DNA from: Tenrec ecaudatus
Lineage: Eukaryota; Chordata; Mammalia; Afrosoricida; Tenrecidae
Assembly (NCBI RefSeq): GCF_050624435.1
Contig: NC_134531.1
Coordinates: forward strand, 255,144,812-255,208,811
Length of the DNA stretch: 64,000 nucleotides
Direction: 5' to 3'
In this document: piece by piece, positions 10,936 to 23,765 of the stretch
Layout of the letters: each line of letters starts with the position of its first letter
Numbering within the stretch: the first letter of the stretch is position 1
Position numbers and translations under genes: made by a program
The notes under the pieces: generated by a model
Database searches by the model: none
What the model was told of the DNA's origin: nothing
What the model saw: the letters and a program-made list of their open reading frames with translations, nothing else

Positions 10936-12589
10936 TGTGTTCTTTTTCCGATTTTGTCTTTTATTTATAAATATTTCCATTTTTTTCTATGACTGAAAGC
11001 TGTATTTGACTCAGTTAATAGTGGAGTCTGACTTTTAAGTACAATTTTGCAAGCAATTTTGCAGAAAAATAACATACAATTATGGATAAAGGTATATAGG
11101 CTTGTAAATGGGTTTTTAGCAATAGAATTTTGCTTCTTCACTCTCAAGAGTAAAACCACTTCTGTAGAGAATTTGAACACAAAGTCTGATATTGGCCCTC
11201 TGGATTGCAATTTTATAAATACATTACCTAAGTCTCTGACATGGGAGACTCCATTATGTTTAGAAACAAAGAACCTAGATTAGTATTGGGAGAGAGTTAA
11301 TACAAGTTTGAGAACAGAGGAATAGAAAAATCAAAGGTAAGGTAGAATCCATAAGTCAAGCAGTTTAAAGTAAAATTGTGTACTGCTAGCTGTGTCAAAA
11401 TTAAAAGAGAATAACAGTTTGGTAAACAATTAAAAGTGAAAATGTAACAGCACTTCGTAAATCAGATTTAGCAGACAATCAGTATCAAGGAATTTTTGGT
11501 GTGGTGAAGACAATAGGTTTGTGATTTGTAAAACTGTGTAAGATAAGTTGTAGAGAAAGGACAATTAGAAATTCCTCTTGGAGCAATTCCTTTTGGGATT
11601 TTTTTTTTTACGACTATGAAGACATTTATTCTATGCCAGGCCCAAGTTCAGTCTTGAAAAATTAAGAACCGATGTTAACTCTTTGGATCCAAAGTTTAGT
11701 GTGCTTTAAGTCAGTCCCCTGTTCAATGTTAATATCAAACATATCTTCCGCTATTCAATTGATTTGAAACAAATAAAACATTCAGATTATTATTTTTAAG
11801 AAATATTTTACAAACATTTAAAACAAAAGGAGAAGTCATTTCATTTCCTATAGTAGAAGTTAACTTGGATTTAAAATAAAACAAGATTTAAAACTTGATC
11901 CAGTATTTTTGCCTAAGAAAATCTCTACTAACAAACCCTGCTTTGTATTTTATAAAAGGAAATTAGAAAACTTTAGTATGATGAAAAAGGCATAGTAAGA
12001 GTGAAAGAAATTTAAATAACACTTGACTATGTGTTTAAATGTTATCGAAATGTTATTTGATGCATGTCAATCTTATGTGCATATCCTTCACTTTAAGAAA
12101 CATTTTGTGATAAACAACATTCATTTTGAATCCATAATACATTAAAATCCTAAACTTTCCTGAAAATGACATACTTTCTTTCATTGTGGCCCACCTGGCT
12201 TTTAGAGAAATTAATTTTATATTACCCTTCAAAGATACATCTCTGCATTGCATTCCCAGGTAAAGGGTAAGAAAAGACCTAATGATAGAGCCCAACTCTT
12301 CTGTTATATGACACAATAATCAATAAATACTCACTATATACCCATTTTGCTGCAGGCACACTCTTGTATTATTAATAAACAATAGATAATTTATTTTGAA
12401 AAGAATACCAAATAAGGCCACCAAAGGCAAACAAACAAAATTTAGAAACCCACAAAAATCCTGCCCAACATATATTACAACACTTAGACTAACTATATGT
12501 TGGTTAATTTAATTTTTATTTTACTGCAGTGACTAAATAATGCAATGGTAGATATCAGATAGCTACCACCTAACATTATCCACACTCAG
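10936..12589. other. Unassigned AT-rich DNA
   Basis: I recognise no element across about 1.65 kb. ORFs on both strands are shorter than 90 codons and do not look like known proteins. Confidence 0.4.
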
Positions 12590-13480
12590 TTTGTCATTCT
12601 GCGGTGCCTTTCATGTTGTTGGACTGCTGGGATCGAAGTCCCCCACATTTCAAATCCCAGCAGGGTCCACAGTGGAGAACAGGATTCAGTGGGACTGCAT
12701 GCTTCGAAGGACGAGAAAGAAGGAACAGGCTAAGAGTTTCTGATGGATTAGCCACAGTCAAGTGTATAAATAGCAGTGAAACACTATATGACGGAATGCC
12801 AGAAATATGAGCCACTCAGATTAGAAGTCTCTCAAAAATGTTACTCAGAAAGAGCCGCTCCCTCAAAGTAGAGTTGGACTTCCTAATGTGGATGGAATGA
12901 CAATCTCAGGACTTTCAATTGGTGATGGAACATGACTCAAAATGAGAAGAAACCATTGGGGTCATCCACGAGAAATCAGAATGTGGAATCTACGAAGCAT
13001 GGAACCAAGAAATCTGGAAGCCATTAAAAATTAAATAAAGATCTATATCCTAGGCAACCGGGAGGTGATGTGGACTGGTATCGCCATTATGAATCACACA
13101 ACCACAGAGCTTTCTATTGTAGGAACGGTATCACATTCATCATTGAAAAATTCTAGATCTGTTTTGCAGAACAATCTGTTTGTAAGAGGCGAATATGTAT
13201 ATGTCTACTATGAGGACTAGTTACTATGAAGATTTTCAAATGTACATACCAGACCAATAAAGCCAGTGGTAAAATTGAAGCATTTTACCTGCGGTTCCAG
13301 TCTGAAATTGCAATCAAGATTCATTGATGATTATTAGTCGTTAGAATGTGAGGGTTGGAAACAAAGAATAAGGAACAGGAGTTGGAAAATAAGGCCTTGA
13401 TGAAAGAACCAAAGCTGGAGATTACAGAATAAAATGTTGTAAGATCAATGACTTAATTACAAATATGATCTATATATCTA
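12590..13480 (+). mobile_element. RTE-clade LINE 5' region with endonuclease relic
   Basis: Sense-strand RTE 5' end. Around 12955-13130 the translation, allowing frameshifts and stops, gives N-L-R-S-M, then LEAIKN, then ILG and WTG: the start of the RTE endonuclease domain. The upstream region (CTCAAAATGAGAAGAAAC, GTAGAGTTGGACTTCCTAA) is the RTE 5' region. Stops appear within the first 30 codons. The copy fades out before a microsatellite at 13617. No RT domain follows. Confidence 0.75.
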
Positions 13481-13616
13481 TTATACATGCAATATATATA
13501 ACAATGACTATGCATGTAAATCTCACCTGATGGAATGAACCTTTAAGCAAGTACCACCTTTAAAAAATGTAAGTTAATAGTTGTATTAATATATAATTCA
13601 CATACTCTACAAGTCA

Positions 13617-13790
13617 GTGGTATATCTCTATCTCTATCTCTATCTCTATCTCTATCTCTATCTCTATCTCTATCCATATCCATATCCATATCCATATCTA
13701 TATCTATATCTATATCTATATCATCTATATCTATATCATCTATATCTGTATCTATATATATCTACATCATATATATATATATATATGTAT
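13617..13790. repeat. TATCTC/TATCCA/TATATC microsatellite
   Basis: About 170 bp of hexamer repeats that change phase and unit: first TATCTC, then TATCCA, then TATATC, ending in a TA run. It produces an artificial Tyr-Leu ORF. The ordered unit change suggests successive mutation and expansion. Confidence 0.95.
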
Positions 13791-13859
13791 CTTATCGCTG
13801 CTGTGCAGTCACTCCCAGTGAGGGAACTCTATACCATCAGCAATGAGATCAAATAGTTG

Positions 13860-14440
13860 CTTAGATATGTGGCAGCATTTTGTACTCATTATTATTAGCT
13901 CCCACAGCCCCTGCTAGAACCTTAAGATATTATTGATCTAGTTACAGTTTCTATAAATTTACCTATCCTGAATTCAATTTAAAGATGATCATACAAAACA
14001 TAGGGGGTGGGGGGAAAAAAGAAACTAACAAAACACAACACAGGAAAACCACAATCCAAATGAAAGCAGAACATAATAAAAACTAGAACAAAGTTAAAAT
14101 GTATCAAAAGGAAAACAATGTTAAGATGTTGAATTTCAACCTCATTGTATCTGCATTAACTCACTTTCCAATGCACTGTCTGACAGCAAGGTGATTAATG
14201 TCCCTGGCCAATGACGTGAGAGGATTCAATGGAAGCTTAATCCCTTATGACTCTGCAAATTTATTTGGGACTTCCACTGTCTCATAGCCGTCAGCGAGCT
14301 GGGTGAGCGATAGTCAATAAGTATGGCCCTCCTAGCCCAATCCCTTATGTGATATGATTGTGGACTGTATACTCTGTGGCTATAGACTCATTTTGGAGGG
14401 CATTTTCTACTTACGAATAGGTATAAAATGGGATTATGAC
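13860..14440. other. Unassigned DNA
   Basis: Nothing recognisable; A-rich around 14015-14110. Confidence 0.4.
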
Positions 14441-14444
14441 CTAA

Positions 14445-14630
14445 TTTTTGTTGTTGTCGTCAGGTGCTGTTGAGTCCATTCTGTGTCATAGTGGCACTGT
14501 GTAGGACAGAATGAAACACTGCTGAGTCTTGGGGCGTCCTCACAATTGTTCTTATGTGTAAGCTCATTGTTGCAGCCACTGCTGCCATGCCATCCCATTG
14601 AAGGGCTTCCTCTGCTTCAGTACCATGATC
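14445..14630 (-). mobile_element. RTE-clade LINE 3' end
   Basis: GTTGTTGTCGTCAGGTGCTG at the left is the antisense of the RTE 3' terminus, which ends in CAACAAC-type repeats. It is followed by AGAATGAAACACTGCTGAGT, CATTGTTGCAGCCACTG and GAAGGGCTTCCTCTGC. Strongly 5'-truncated. Confidence 0.82.
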
Positions 14631-14639
14631 TCAGAAGAG

Positions 14640-16520
14640 GGTGTGAATTAGGTCACACACTTTCTTTCCTGGGGTATATCATGGTGCCACCATGGATTCC
14701 ACGCATTCATTGCCTAACACGGAAAGTCAGAACTCTATTTCCTGACCAAGCCTTGGATGAAGTAAGAAAACGTGCTGTCACTTTTGAGCATTTTTTTCCT
14801 CTGGTTCTAGATACTGCATTTGGCTCATCCCTGACTGACCTGAAGATTTTGGACTGAACAAAACCCACCACCAAGTGCAGCTATTCATCAAAGGTTCAGT
14901 GAGATGTTGTAGGAATTTGTAGAACCTAATAAGGCGAGGGAGGAGTACCGGGGAAATGAAGCTGAACAGCATCATGGGGAAAATCTGGAAATTTGGGAAT
15001 CATTCATCTCCAACTCCTTGTGACAAGTCTGGCATTAATTCTTCTAAAAGTGATTATTACCACAATCAGTGTCAGAATGATGGGGCTCATGCTCATGACC
15101 ACTTGATTCACAGGAAAATATTATTTTGAAAAAGGTGAAATAAAGGGGAAGATGATAAACCTTTGGTTTCCTGATACGATTAAGAACACCTTGGATTAAA
15201 ACAGTTTTTAGGTTGCAATCTATTATCCAAGGCCAAGTCTATTTGTGGGAAAGAGTTGTTGGATGTAGATCTCACTGCTGAGGAATTGGCTCCTTGGATG
15301 CTCTGGAAATGCAGTGACACAGCAAGTTCAAGACTTACAATTCATTGGTTTTGCTCTCAGTAGTTGCTGGGATGACAGACAAAAGGAATGTAAGGGTGAG
15401 TTGTAGACATGAAGCAAGTCCAGAAACAATTAGGGTCAGAGCCATGACGTCTAGTCTCAGGACTGACTCAGAAAGCAAATAGTGTTAGAATCACAAGAAG
15501 GATCTCCACCACCAGTGGTCCATATAGTGGACCACTGGCAGTCTCAGAGGGGAACAGGGGAAACCAAGAAACTATTGAAAGCAGGGAAGGTGCTGGGGGT
15601 AATATTGTCAACGAGTTGTTTCAGCCTCCTGAGAAATTATTCCTAAAATGTAAGAGTGCCTAATTTAGGAGAGTGTCTTTTGTGTTTCATGCTATGAATT
15701 TAAGAGAAGGTTTGGGCTGATGCAAGAGTCACAGTTCACAATAGAATAGTCATGAACAGTAATCTTAGACCCACTCAAGCAAAGTTAATCCAAGGGGCAC
15801 AGCCAACCTGCTGGACTGGATGAGAATCTGCAGTGACACTTGTTTACCCTGAGAAGGGGAACTTCTGCACTCCCTCCTTAAAGACTCACTGGAACACCCT
15901 AGCGATCACAGCTTATGTGTTGCTTCTGGAAGCAATGCTATAATGACTTTATGATGATCAGGATATTCATTAATACATATGTTATGACAAATATGGTGAT
16001 TAAGGGATGTGTCTTATAAAGCGATATTTCATAAACAATGTCATATCAGTTGGTACAACTTCCCCTCTTGGATTTCATAGATGCAAGAAATATATGGGTA
16101 GTTAATAGGAGAATGGGAAAGGTAAATCAAGAAAGAACTTATCCCAGTAGGAAAGAAAATTTTAGATGGCTGCCAAGAAATGAGATGAATATAGCAGACA
16201 TATGGAGTTAATACAAAGATTCAAATGCAGCACTACAGGAGGTGGTTTGGACCAATGGAAAACTCTACTGGTTCCCAATGTTAAGGATGGTTCAAAAATC
16301 CATTCAATACACCCTAGAATTTAATGATGTGAATTTCCATGTGGGATCATGTGAAGCAAGGACTCAGCTAGTAGATGAAGATAAGGATTAACCAGGGGGG
16401 TCAAGGTCTTCTGGTCCAGACCTCAGCAAGGGACTAGAGGTCATATGAAAATATGCAGGTAAATGGCCTGGGTGAAGGGAAGAGAACCTCTTGGGACCCC
16501 TTCTATGGCTAGGCTTGAGA
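14640..16520. other. Unassigned DNA with one palindrome
   Basis: About 1.9 kb without a recognisable gene or repeat. It contains a perfect hairpin-forming palindrome at 15512-15538. It could be an old retroviral or unique intergenic segment, but I cannot show either. Confidence 0.4.
15512..15538. repeat. Perfect 11-bp inverted repeat
   Basis: CCAGTGGTCCA and TGGACCACTGG are exact reverse complements separated by TATAG. It could form a stable hairpin or cruciform. No biological role is shown by the context. Confidence 0.9.
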
Positions 16521-16524
16521 ATAC

Positions 16525-17560
16525 AAGAGTTCTGGAGCACTTAGCTGTGCCCTTGTTGAACCTGCACATTTGTCAAGAGACAGTTGTGGAAACAAAACGA
16601 AGGAATACTGCATGGTCAAAATCAGGACAGGGTGTCGGTGTCGTCTTCTCGCCATACTTGTGCAATGTATATGCTGGCCAAACTGTCAGAGAAGCTGGAT
16701 TATCTGAAGACTGTGGCATCAGAATGAGGAGAAGCCTTACAAACAACCTGTCACATGCAGGTGATCCAACCTTGCTGACTGAAAGTGAGGAGGATTTGAC
16801 GCAGTTGCTGCTGAAGATTTAAGCCTTCGGTGTGGATTACAACTCAATGTAAAGAAGAGCAAAATCCTCAAAACGGATCTAAATGAAGAAAAGTTGGAAT
16901 TTTTGAGTCAGCCAAGGATGATTTTGTCTTTCGTGGATCTACAATCAATGCTCATGGAAATAGCATTCAAGAGATCAAATGACTCCTTGCACTGGGTAAA
17001 TAGGCTGTACAATTCTTTTTAGATTCTGAAAAAGCAAGGATGCTACTTTGAGGACTCAGATTGTACATGAACCAAGCCATGCTATTTTCAATTGCCTCAA
17101 CTGCATGTAAATGTTTTATATTGGATGAAGAAGACTGCAGTAGAATCGATATATTTGAATTATGGTTCTGGTAAAGACTATTGAAAATTCCATGGACTTC
17201 CAAAAGAAAAAACAAATCTGTCTTGGATGAAGTACCATCAGAATATTCCTTCAAAGCACCATCAGAATATTCCTTAAGAGCAAGGATGGCAAGACTTTGT
17301 CTCAACGTACTTTGGGCATTTAATCAGGTGAGGACAGTTTCTAAAGAAGAGCATTGTTCTTGGTAAAGGGATAGCTAAAAAGAGGAGGACTCTTGACAAG
17401 ATGGACTGTCCCAGTGCCTGCAACAATGGGCTCAGACATAGGAACATAACATAAGAACCATTGTGAGGATGGCACAGGACTGAGCAGTGGTTACCTCTAT
17501 TTTACATAAGATCACTAAGAGTCAGTACCAACTCAATGCATCTAACAGCATGAGTTGTTA
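16525..17560 (+). mobile_element. RTE-clade LINE, reverse transcriptase and 3' end (dead)
   Basis: The frame 16463-16822 contains SPYLCNVYAGQTVREAGL and then NNLSHAGDPTLLTESEEDLT. This is the RT palm region of an RTE LINE in which the catalytic YADD box has become HAGD, so polymerase activity is lost. The 3' part follows to the shared tail GAGTCAGTACCAACTCAATG (17518). Within it, CACCATCAGAATATTCCTT is duplicated at a 24-bp period (17230-17275). Sense orientation, 5'-truncated. Confidence 0.88.
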
Positions 17561-17569
17561 TTGATACAT

Positions 17570-19420
17570 ATTTGTATAGACACACATATGTATATATATG
17601 CATATGTACTAGAAGAGACAGAAAGCCACAGAGATCTGTATGAAGCCCTGGCTTTCAAAAGATAACTGCCATACAAAAAATTTTTTTGTAAATATATTTA
17701 TGTGGATCCAGAAATCCTAACATTAACTTCAACTTGTCCTCAATATCCAAGTTTTAATCAGGACTTTTGTTAAATTTTCACATAATGACAAGGTTCAGGA
17801 TATGATCTGAGGGCTATTCACTATGGTTAAGTCACTTGTTTATAAAATTTACCTCTTTTTTGTTGACTGTGACCTTGAGAAATAATTTCTCATTCTGACC
17901 TTAGTCTGAAAGAGATGCTCGGATGCTTTTGCCAGTTCTTAGCTCTGATATGCTCATTTCTTCTCTTCAATCCATTTCATAATGCCTGCCCGCACTATTC
18001 TTCAACCCGTTGATGATACAGCAGACTGTAGGTACCCCTCACCCAGAGGGAGGCAATGTCTCCTAGTACTTCTCCTGGAAGAGGGAAACATAAGCTTAGG
18101 ATTGGTCTCTTTGAGTATTGCACCCAAGTTTAATGACTCTTTGTGCTAGACCTTTATTAATAAGTGCCAATTAGTGAGGGTTTTGCTTGCTTCTAAGCTC
18201 CTTGATGTTTTGCTGGTCAAGGGAAAGAAATAATTTGAAGTTAACAGTTGACTGTAGGATGTATTTGCCTCCTAATCCTATCCTCGGAGATATCTTTTGT
18301 AGATTTGATTGCTGACATTTACAACAATCTTTGAACTCTGTTAATGTCAGATAAAAGAAATTATCTTTAGCGCCTGACTACTGAGAATAAGTATTTTAGT
18401 GCTTCCTTTTCTTGTTTGTACAGCCACAAAATTTGACTGTTTGCCTCCAGAAAAAATAAATTACCCTGCTTAGCAGGAAAGCAAAACAAACACAAAACTT
18501 TTAAAGCATCCGTATTAGAAAACAACTTTTTAAAGTTACTATTATACATACTATTATACATACATTTATTCTCCTTCATTTTTGGTTTTTGGAAATATTC
18601 AACATGAGAGAAAAATATTCAAATAACTATTTAATCTATTCAAGTTGATTATTTTTGTTTCTTTGTGAAGGTAAAGTGGACAGATAGAAGAAATGCATAT
18701 GGACTGTGGTCATATATAATAGGAACATAATATTAACCTAAGATTTGAGAAAATCACTAGTATTTTAGAGCAGAGTACTCAGGAGGTATTATAGGTAATC
18801 ATAATAAAGTCAATTGTTTGTAAAATTTCTGAAAATTAAGGTTAAAAATGATTATTTGTAGAAAGAATATGTGTAATCTCTGTAAAACCAAAGATACAAG
18901 AAGGTAGAGTGAGGTTAGATATCTATATTTATAATAAATAAGAGAGAGAAACACTGTTTGTATAATATCTATTAAAAATTTAATAGGCTCAAGTTTCCAG
19001 TTGAACATTGGTTTTTATAAGGTTCTATCTTTCTGTGTTGGGATCTCTTGCCTCTGGCAACTTATAACACAGAGATGAATGTCATGGGGATTCCAAGCTA
19101 TCTTTATGGAAGTGGCTTGCTTATGCATAGCACAGCATTGTGGTTGGGGCAGCTCAGATATATATGAAGCCCACGCCTTCAGAAGTTACTGGTCTTGGGT
19201 ATTTTCATGACCAGGTGCTCATGGCAAACATGATATTGGGAGAGTGTTTATCAAAGTTACAATGGCAAAATCTAAGTCCTCCTTAAGTTATCGTTTCTAA
19301 TTACTCCTGTTGAGCTATATGACCAGTCAATGAAAAAAAAACAACAAAAGTGTGTTTCCAATTACATTTAATATTGCCCTAATTATGCTGAGTTGAAATA
19401 GGCTTTATGGCAGCACGTTT
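17570..19420. other. Unassigned AT-rich DNA
   Basis: No element recognised over about 1.85 kb. A small tandem duplication (CTATTATACATA, twice) lies at about 18538-18562. Confidence 0.4.
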
Positions 19421-19424
19421 TATT

Positions 19425-19689
19425 TTTGTTTTTGAGTTTGTTTTGTTTTTGTGTTTACTTCTGTTTTTAAGTGCTACAAGTATTATTCAGACTCATAGCT
19501 TCACTATGTATAACAGAAAAACACTGTCAGGTTCTGATCCATGCTCAACAATATTATATTTGAGCCCATTGTCATAGCCATTGTACCAATCCATCTCCTT
19601 GAAGGTCTTCCTCTTTCCCAGATCCTACTCTTTACCCACTATTATATCATTCCTCTAGGACTGACTGCCCCTGAGAACATGTGCAAAAT
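19425..19689 (-). mobile_element. RTE-clade LINE 3' end
   Basis: Antisense RTE 3' fragment: AAAAACACTGTCAGGTTCTG, TTTGAGCCCATTGTCATAGC, TCTCCTTGAAGGTCTTCCTC, then GAGAACATGTGCAAAA. It is cut by the L1 that begins at about 19690. Confidence 0.78.
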
Positions 19690-19905
19690 TGGGAGCTTTG
19701 TGGGTTTGGGGAATGGGGAGGCTAAGAGGAGGGTCTAAGGCATGCAGTTGGGTTTTGTAGCACCCCAGGTTTCTATACTAGCATGTGGGCAGATCTTCCC
19801 TATGGAGTTGCCCCACCCTGTTCATCCTGCACACTGCCAAGCTGCTGCAGCCTGAGTCCTGGTCCCTGCTCCAAATCAGTCTGTATCACATGCCCAAGCC
19901 TATAA

Positions 19906-20470
19906 ATGGCCTGTGGCCCCACCCCACCCCGCCATGGTCCCACTCCCTACTTGCTGCCTGATGCCACCTCTGTTCATGGCCCGCAGCCTGCCCCTGCACG
20001 CAACCACCACTGCTACTTTGTGGCCACACCCCCTGGCTGCTGCTGCTTCATGGCCATGGCTCTGACCCCCAATACTGCTGCCACTACTTCAGAGCACAGA
20101 CCTCTGTCCCCTTCCTGCCACCACCACTATCACTGCTTCACAGTCTATAGCATCATCCTCCATCCACAGCCACTGCCACTGCTTCACGGCCTACAGACCG
20201 GCCCCACCCACTACCCTTAATGCCGGTGGCTTACACCCCAGTGCTACATGGGTCCCTCCTCCTGGCACCCTTTGCTGCACACATTCTGGAGCCCGTGACT
20301 CATGCTTTGTGAGTAATCAGCCTACCCTGCCTGAGAGGGCCACCCAAGCTGCTTTCCAAATAGATATTTCAAGCTGCAAAGGCTGAGAGCAAAACCCCAG
20401 GGAGATAGAGATGAAGTGACCCACAGCAGAGTGGGCTCCAGGAAGTCTATAGAATCATTCTTATAGACTC
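19906..20470 (+). promoter_or_regulatory. L1 5' UTR, GC-rich (presumed former promoter)
   Basis: This is the only strongly C-rich block nearby, with CCACC/CTGCC motifs repeated in loose tandem. It lies directly upstream of ORF1, where mammalian L1s keep an internal RNA polymerase II promoter. Promoter status is inferred from position only. Confidence 0.45.
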
Positions 20471-20479
20471 CCAGACAAA

Positions 20480-21170
20480 ATGCATAGGACTCCTGGTCTT
20501 CTGGGAATTGGTGTCAATCTCCACATCAGCAATGACTACAAGAAAGCAAGAGAAACAACAATCCATGTCAGAGAAGGACCTGAACCTAGCGACTTACAGA
20601 AGAAGCAGACTTTGAACTGCCACAGAAAGAAATCTTCAGAATGCTGCTTAGAATCAATACAAAAAAAGGATGAAAGAATAGAGAGGATGAAGTCCACATA
20701 CCAAAGTGAAATACAAAGTGAAATACAAGAGTTAAGGGTTGAAGTAACAAACTCAAAGAATAATGTAAGAGACTTCACCAACAGGTTGGAAGAAGCAGAT
20801 AATTGCCTCAGTGACCTCAAAGATAGCCAAGCAGAATTCAACAAACTGGAAAGGCAATCAAAGAAGATAATGAAAGACCCTAAAGCAAACCTGAGAATAA
20901 TGAGTGATGCTATGAGTAGGGAAAACATTTCGCTAATTGGGATACCAGAACAAGGCATAAAGAAGAAATAAACAGCCCAAATAGAGAAGTAATTCCTGAA
21001 AGAAAACTACCCCAATTTAATGAATGTGAGTCAGACAACTGAAACAGAGAGGATACCAATCATACTAAACCCTAAGAAGAAAACTCTAAAGTATATAGTA
21101 GTAAAATTATCCAAATTTGAGGAGAAAATCATAAGAGCAGCTAGAGAAAAAATAAGGTTACTCAGATAAG
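20480..21170 (+). pseudogene. L1 ORF1 (RNA-binding chaperone) relic
   Basis: The first 163 codons stay open. They hold a charged coiled-coil-like stretch (about residues 50-130, with EIQELRVEVTNSKNNV and FTNRLEEADNCL) and then ENISLIGIPE, the hallmark at the start of the ORF1p RNA-recognition domain. After the stop at about 20971 the domain continues in broken form: NYPNLMNVSQT.ETERIPIIL, NPKKKTLKYIVVKLS, IIRAARE. ORF1p normally trimerises through the coiled coil and binds L1 RNA. The start was taken at the first ATG of the open frame; the true L1 start may differ. Confidence 0.85.
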
Positions 21171-23765
21171 AATATGCTCAGACTTAGCAGCAGACACCAT
21201 GAACAAGAGGAGAGAGTGGAATGGTACCTTGTGAAAGTTGAAGGAGAATAACACTAACTCAAGAATCCTCATCCCACCAAACTATCTATCAAGATAGAGG
21301 GAGAGATAAGAGTTTTCCTGCACAAGGGAAAATTCAATGAATACGTGTTAAGAAAAACAAACAAAAGAGCCACAAAAATTTCTTAAAAACATTGTGGATA
21401 GAAGACCAACATTCACGGAGCACAAACATTAGACTACCACATAGCATAACACTGTCCAAAAGTCAACAAAATGAAAGCAATGGCCAAGTCGTTATTGACC
21501 CAATGGTCAATAGTAGTAAAGAATGAATCCCTATACACATATAAAACACACTGCTAAGGAGGGAGGCAGAAAAATATCTAACACAAAAGATACAAGATGG
21601 CAGCAAAGAATCCACAGATGGATGTAATAACACTGAAAATCAAAGATCTGAATTCACCCATTAAAAGACAAAGATTAGCAGACTGGATTAGGAAACAGAA
21701 TCTGTCAATCTATTGTCTCCAAGAGACACATATCAATCAAGCAGAAAAAAATAAGTAGAGAATCAAAGGCTGGCGAAAAGTATATCAAGTTAATGGCAAT
21801 TTTTAAAAGCCAGAGTTGCAATCCTAATTTCTGATAAAATCAATCTCAATATTCAGGGCATAACAATAGATAAGGATGAGCACTATATGATGCTTACGGG
21901 ATCAGTAGACAAAGAGCCAGTAAACATAATGAATTTATAAGTGCCTAATGAGAGACTCATAAAATTCATAAACAAAACCCTTCAGAAGATGAATAAACAA
22001 ATCACAGCTTCAACAATCATAGTAGGCAACTTCAATGCACTACTCTCTGAGAAAGACAGATCACTGGGAAAGAAGCTCAAGAAGGAGGCTACAGAACGAA
22101 ACTCAACAATTAAACAACTCGACCTGATAAACACATTCAGAGCTCTCCACCCAACTGCAAAAAAAGAAAAAAAACTTATTCTCTTCAAGCGCATATGGTA
22201 CATATTCAAAAACAGACCATACGCTGGGACATAAGTCAAGTTTGAGTAAATTCAAACATAGAGGTCACCCAGACTTCCTTCACTGACCATTATGCCAGAA
22301 AGCAGGACATCAATAAAGGAGATTTTATAATAAGGGCAAATACTTGGAAGATGAACAGTTTTCTTCTTCAAAAGGAATGAGTACTGGCCCAAATTGGAGA
22401 TAAAATCAGGAAATTTCTAGAATCTAATGTGAATGAGAATACGATATATGAAAACCTATGGATACAGCAAAGGTGGTTATCAGGATGTTTGATAATGATA
22501 AATGAATGTATGAAGAAAGAAGAGAGATTTATGATCAATACACTATCACAAAACCTGTGGAATTTGGAACAGAGTCAACAGAATAATCCTTTAAGTAGCA
22601 AGAGAAGGGAAATAATAAAAAACTAGGGTGGAGATAAATGAATGGGAAAACAATGCAAAAAATCAACTCGGCAAAAGCTGGTTCTTTGAAAAGATGATCA
22701 GAATCAGCAAACTGTTGGCAAATCTAACCTAAGATAGGAAGAGCAGACATCAATATCCAGGCTGAGGGATGAAATGGGAAATTATAATGCCCCTATTGTA
22801 ATCAGAAGATTAATCACACAGTACTACAAAGACATGTACTCCAATGAATCAATGAATACAGAAACTTGGAAGATATAGACACATACTTGGAAAATTAATC
22901 CCTTTCCAGATTAGCTCAGATAGATATAAAGAACCTGAACAGACATATAGCATAAGTAGCAAGAGATAAGATTGTCAAGAGTCTACCAACTAAAAAATTC
23001 CCTGGCCCAGATGGCTTCATAAAATTCTATCAACCAACCATACAGGGAAGAGCTGACACCAATTCTACACAAGCTCTTCTGGAGCAAAGATAAGGACAGT
23101 AAACTCCCGAAGATATTCTATGAAGTTAGTGTAACACTGATACCCAAACCAGGCAAGGATCCCACAGACTAGGGAACTACAGGACCATATATCTAATGAA
23201 CATTGATGCAAAAATCCTTAACAAAATATTGGATTAATCAAAGTCTATAAAATGAAAAATCCACCATGACCAAGTGGGATCAGGTATTCAGGGATGTTTC
23301 AACATAAGAAAAACAATCAACTTTATCCACCTCATAAACAAGAAAAAGGACAGAACCACGTGATAATATCAATAGGCACAGAAAAGACATCTGACAACCT
23401 TCAACACCCATTCTTAATTAAGACACTCAAGGAGATAGGATTGGAAAGAAATTACCTCAATATAATACAAGGTATATATGAAAAAACAACATCCAGCTTT
23501 AAAATCAAAGGAGAAAAGACAACAACATTCCCACTGAAAAGAGCGACCAGACATGATGGTGCTTGTCCCCACTTTTATTCAACATTGTCCTGGAGGTCCT
23601 AGCTAACAACATAAGGCATCAGAATGATAGCAAAGGCATACATCGAGGAAGAGTAGAAATGAAATTACTATAACTTGCAGACTACATGATTTTCGATATT
23701 CAGAACACCAAAGGCTCCACAATAGGAGTACTTGCAGTGACAAAGGGATATGGTAGAGTGGCTGG

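Noticed and set aside
13617..13856. Tyr-Leu repeat ORF
   Set aside because: Pure translation of a hexamer microsatellite.
19906..20220. GC-rich block that could be a gene promoter with CpG island
   Set aside because: C-rich but with few CpGs, and positioned as the L1 5' UTR directly ahead of ORF1.
20536..20958. 140-codon minus-strand ORF
   Set aside because: Mirror frame of the L1 ORF1 relic; the plus strand explains the sequence.
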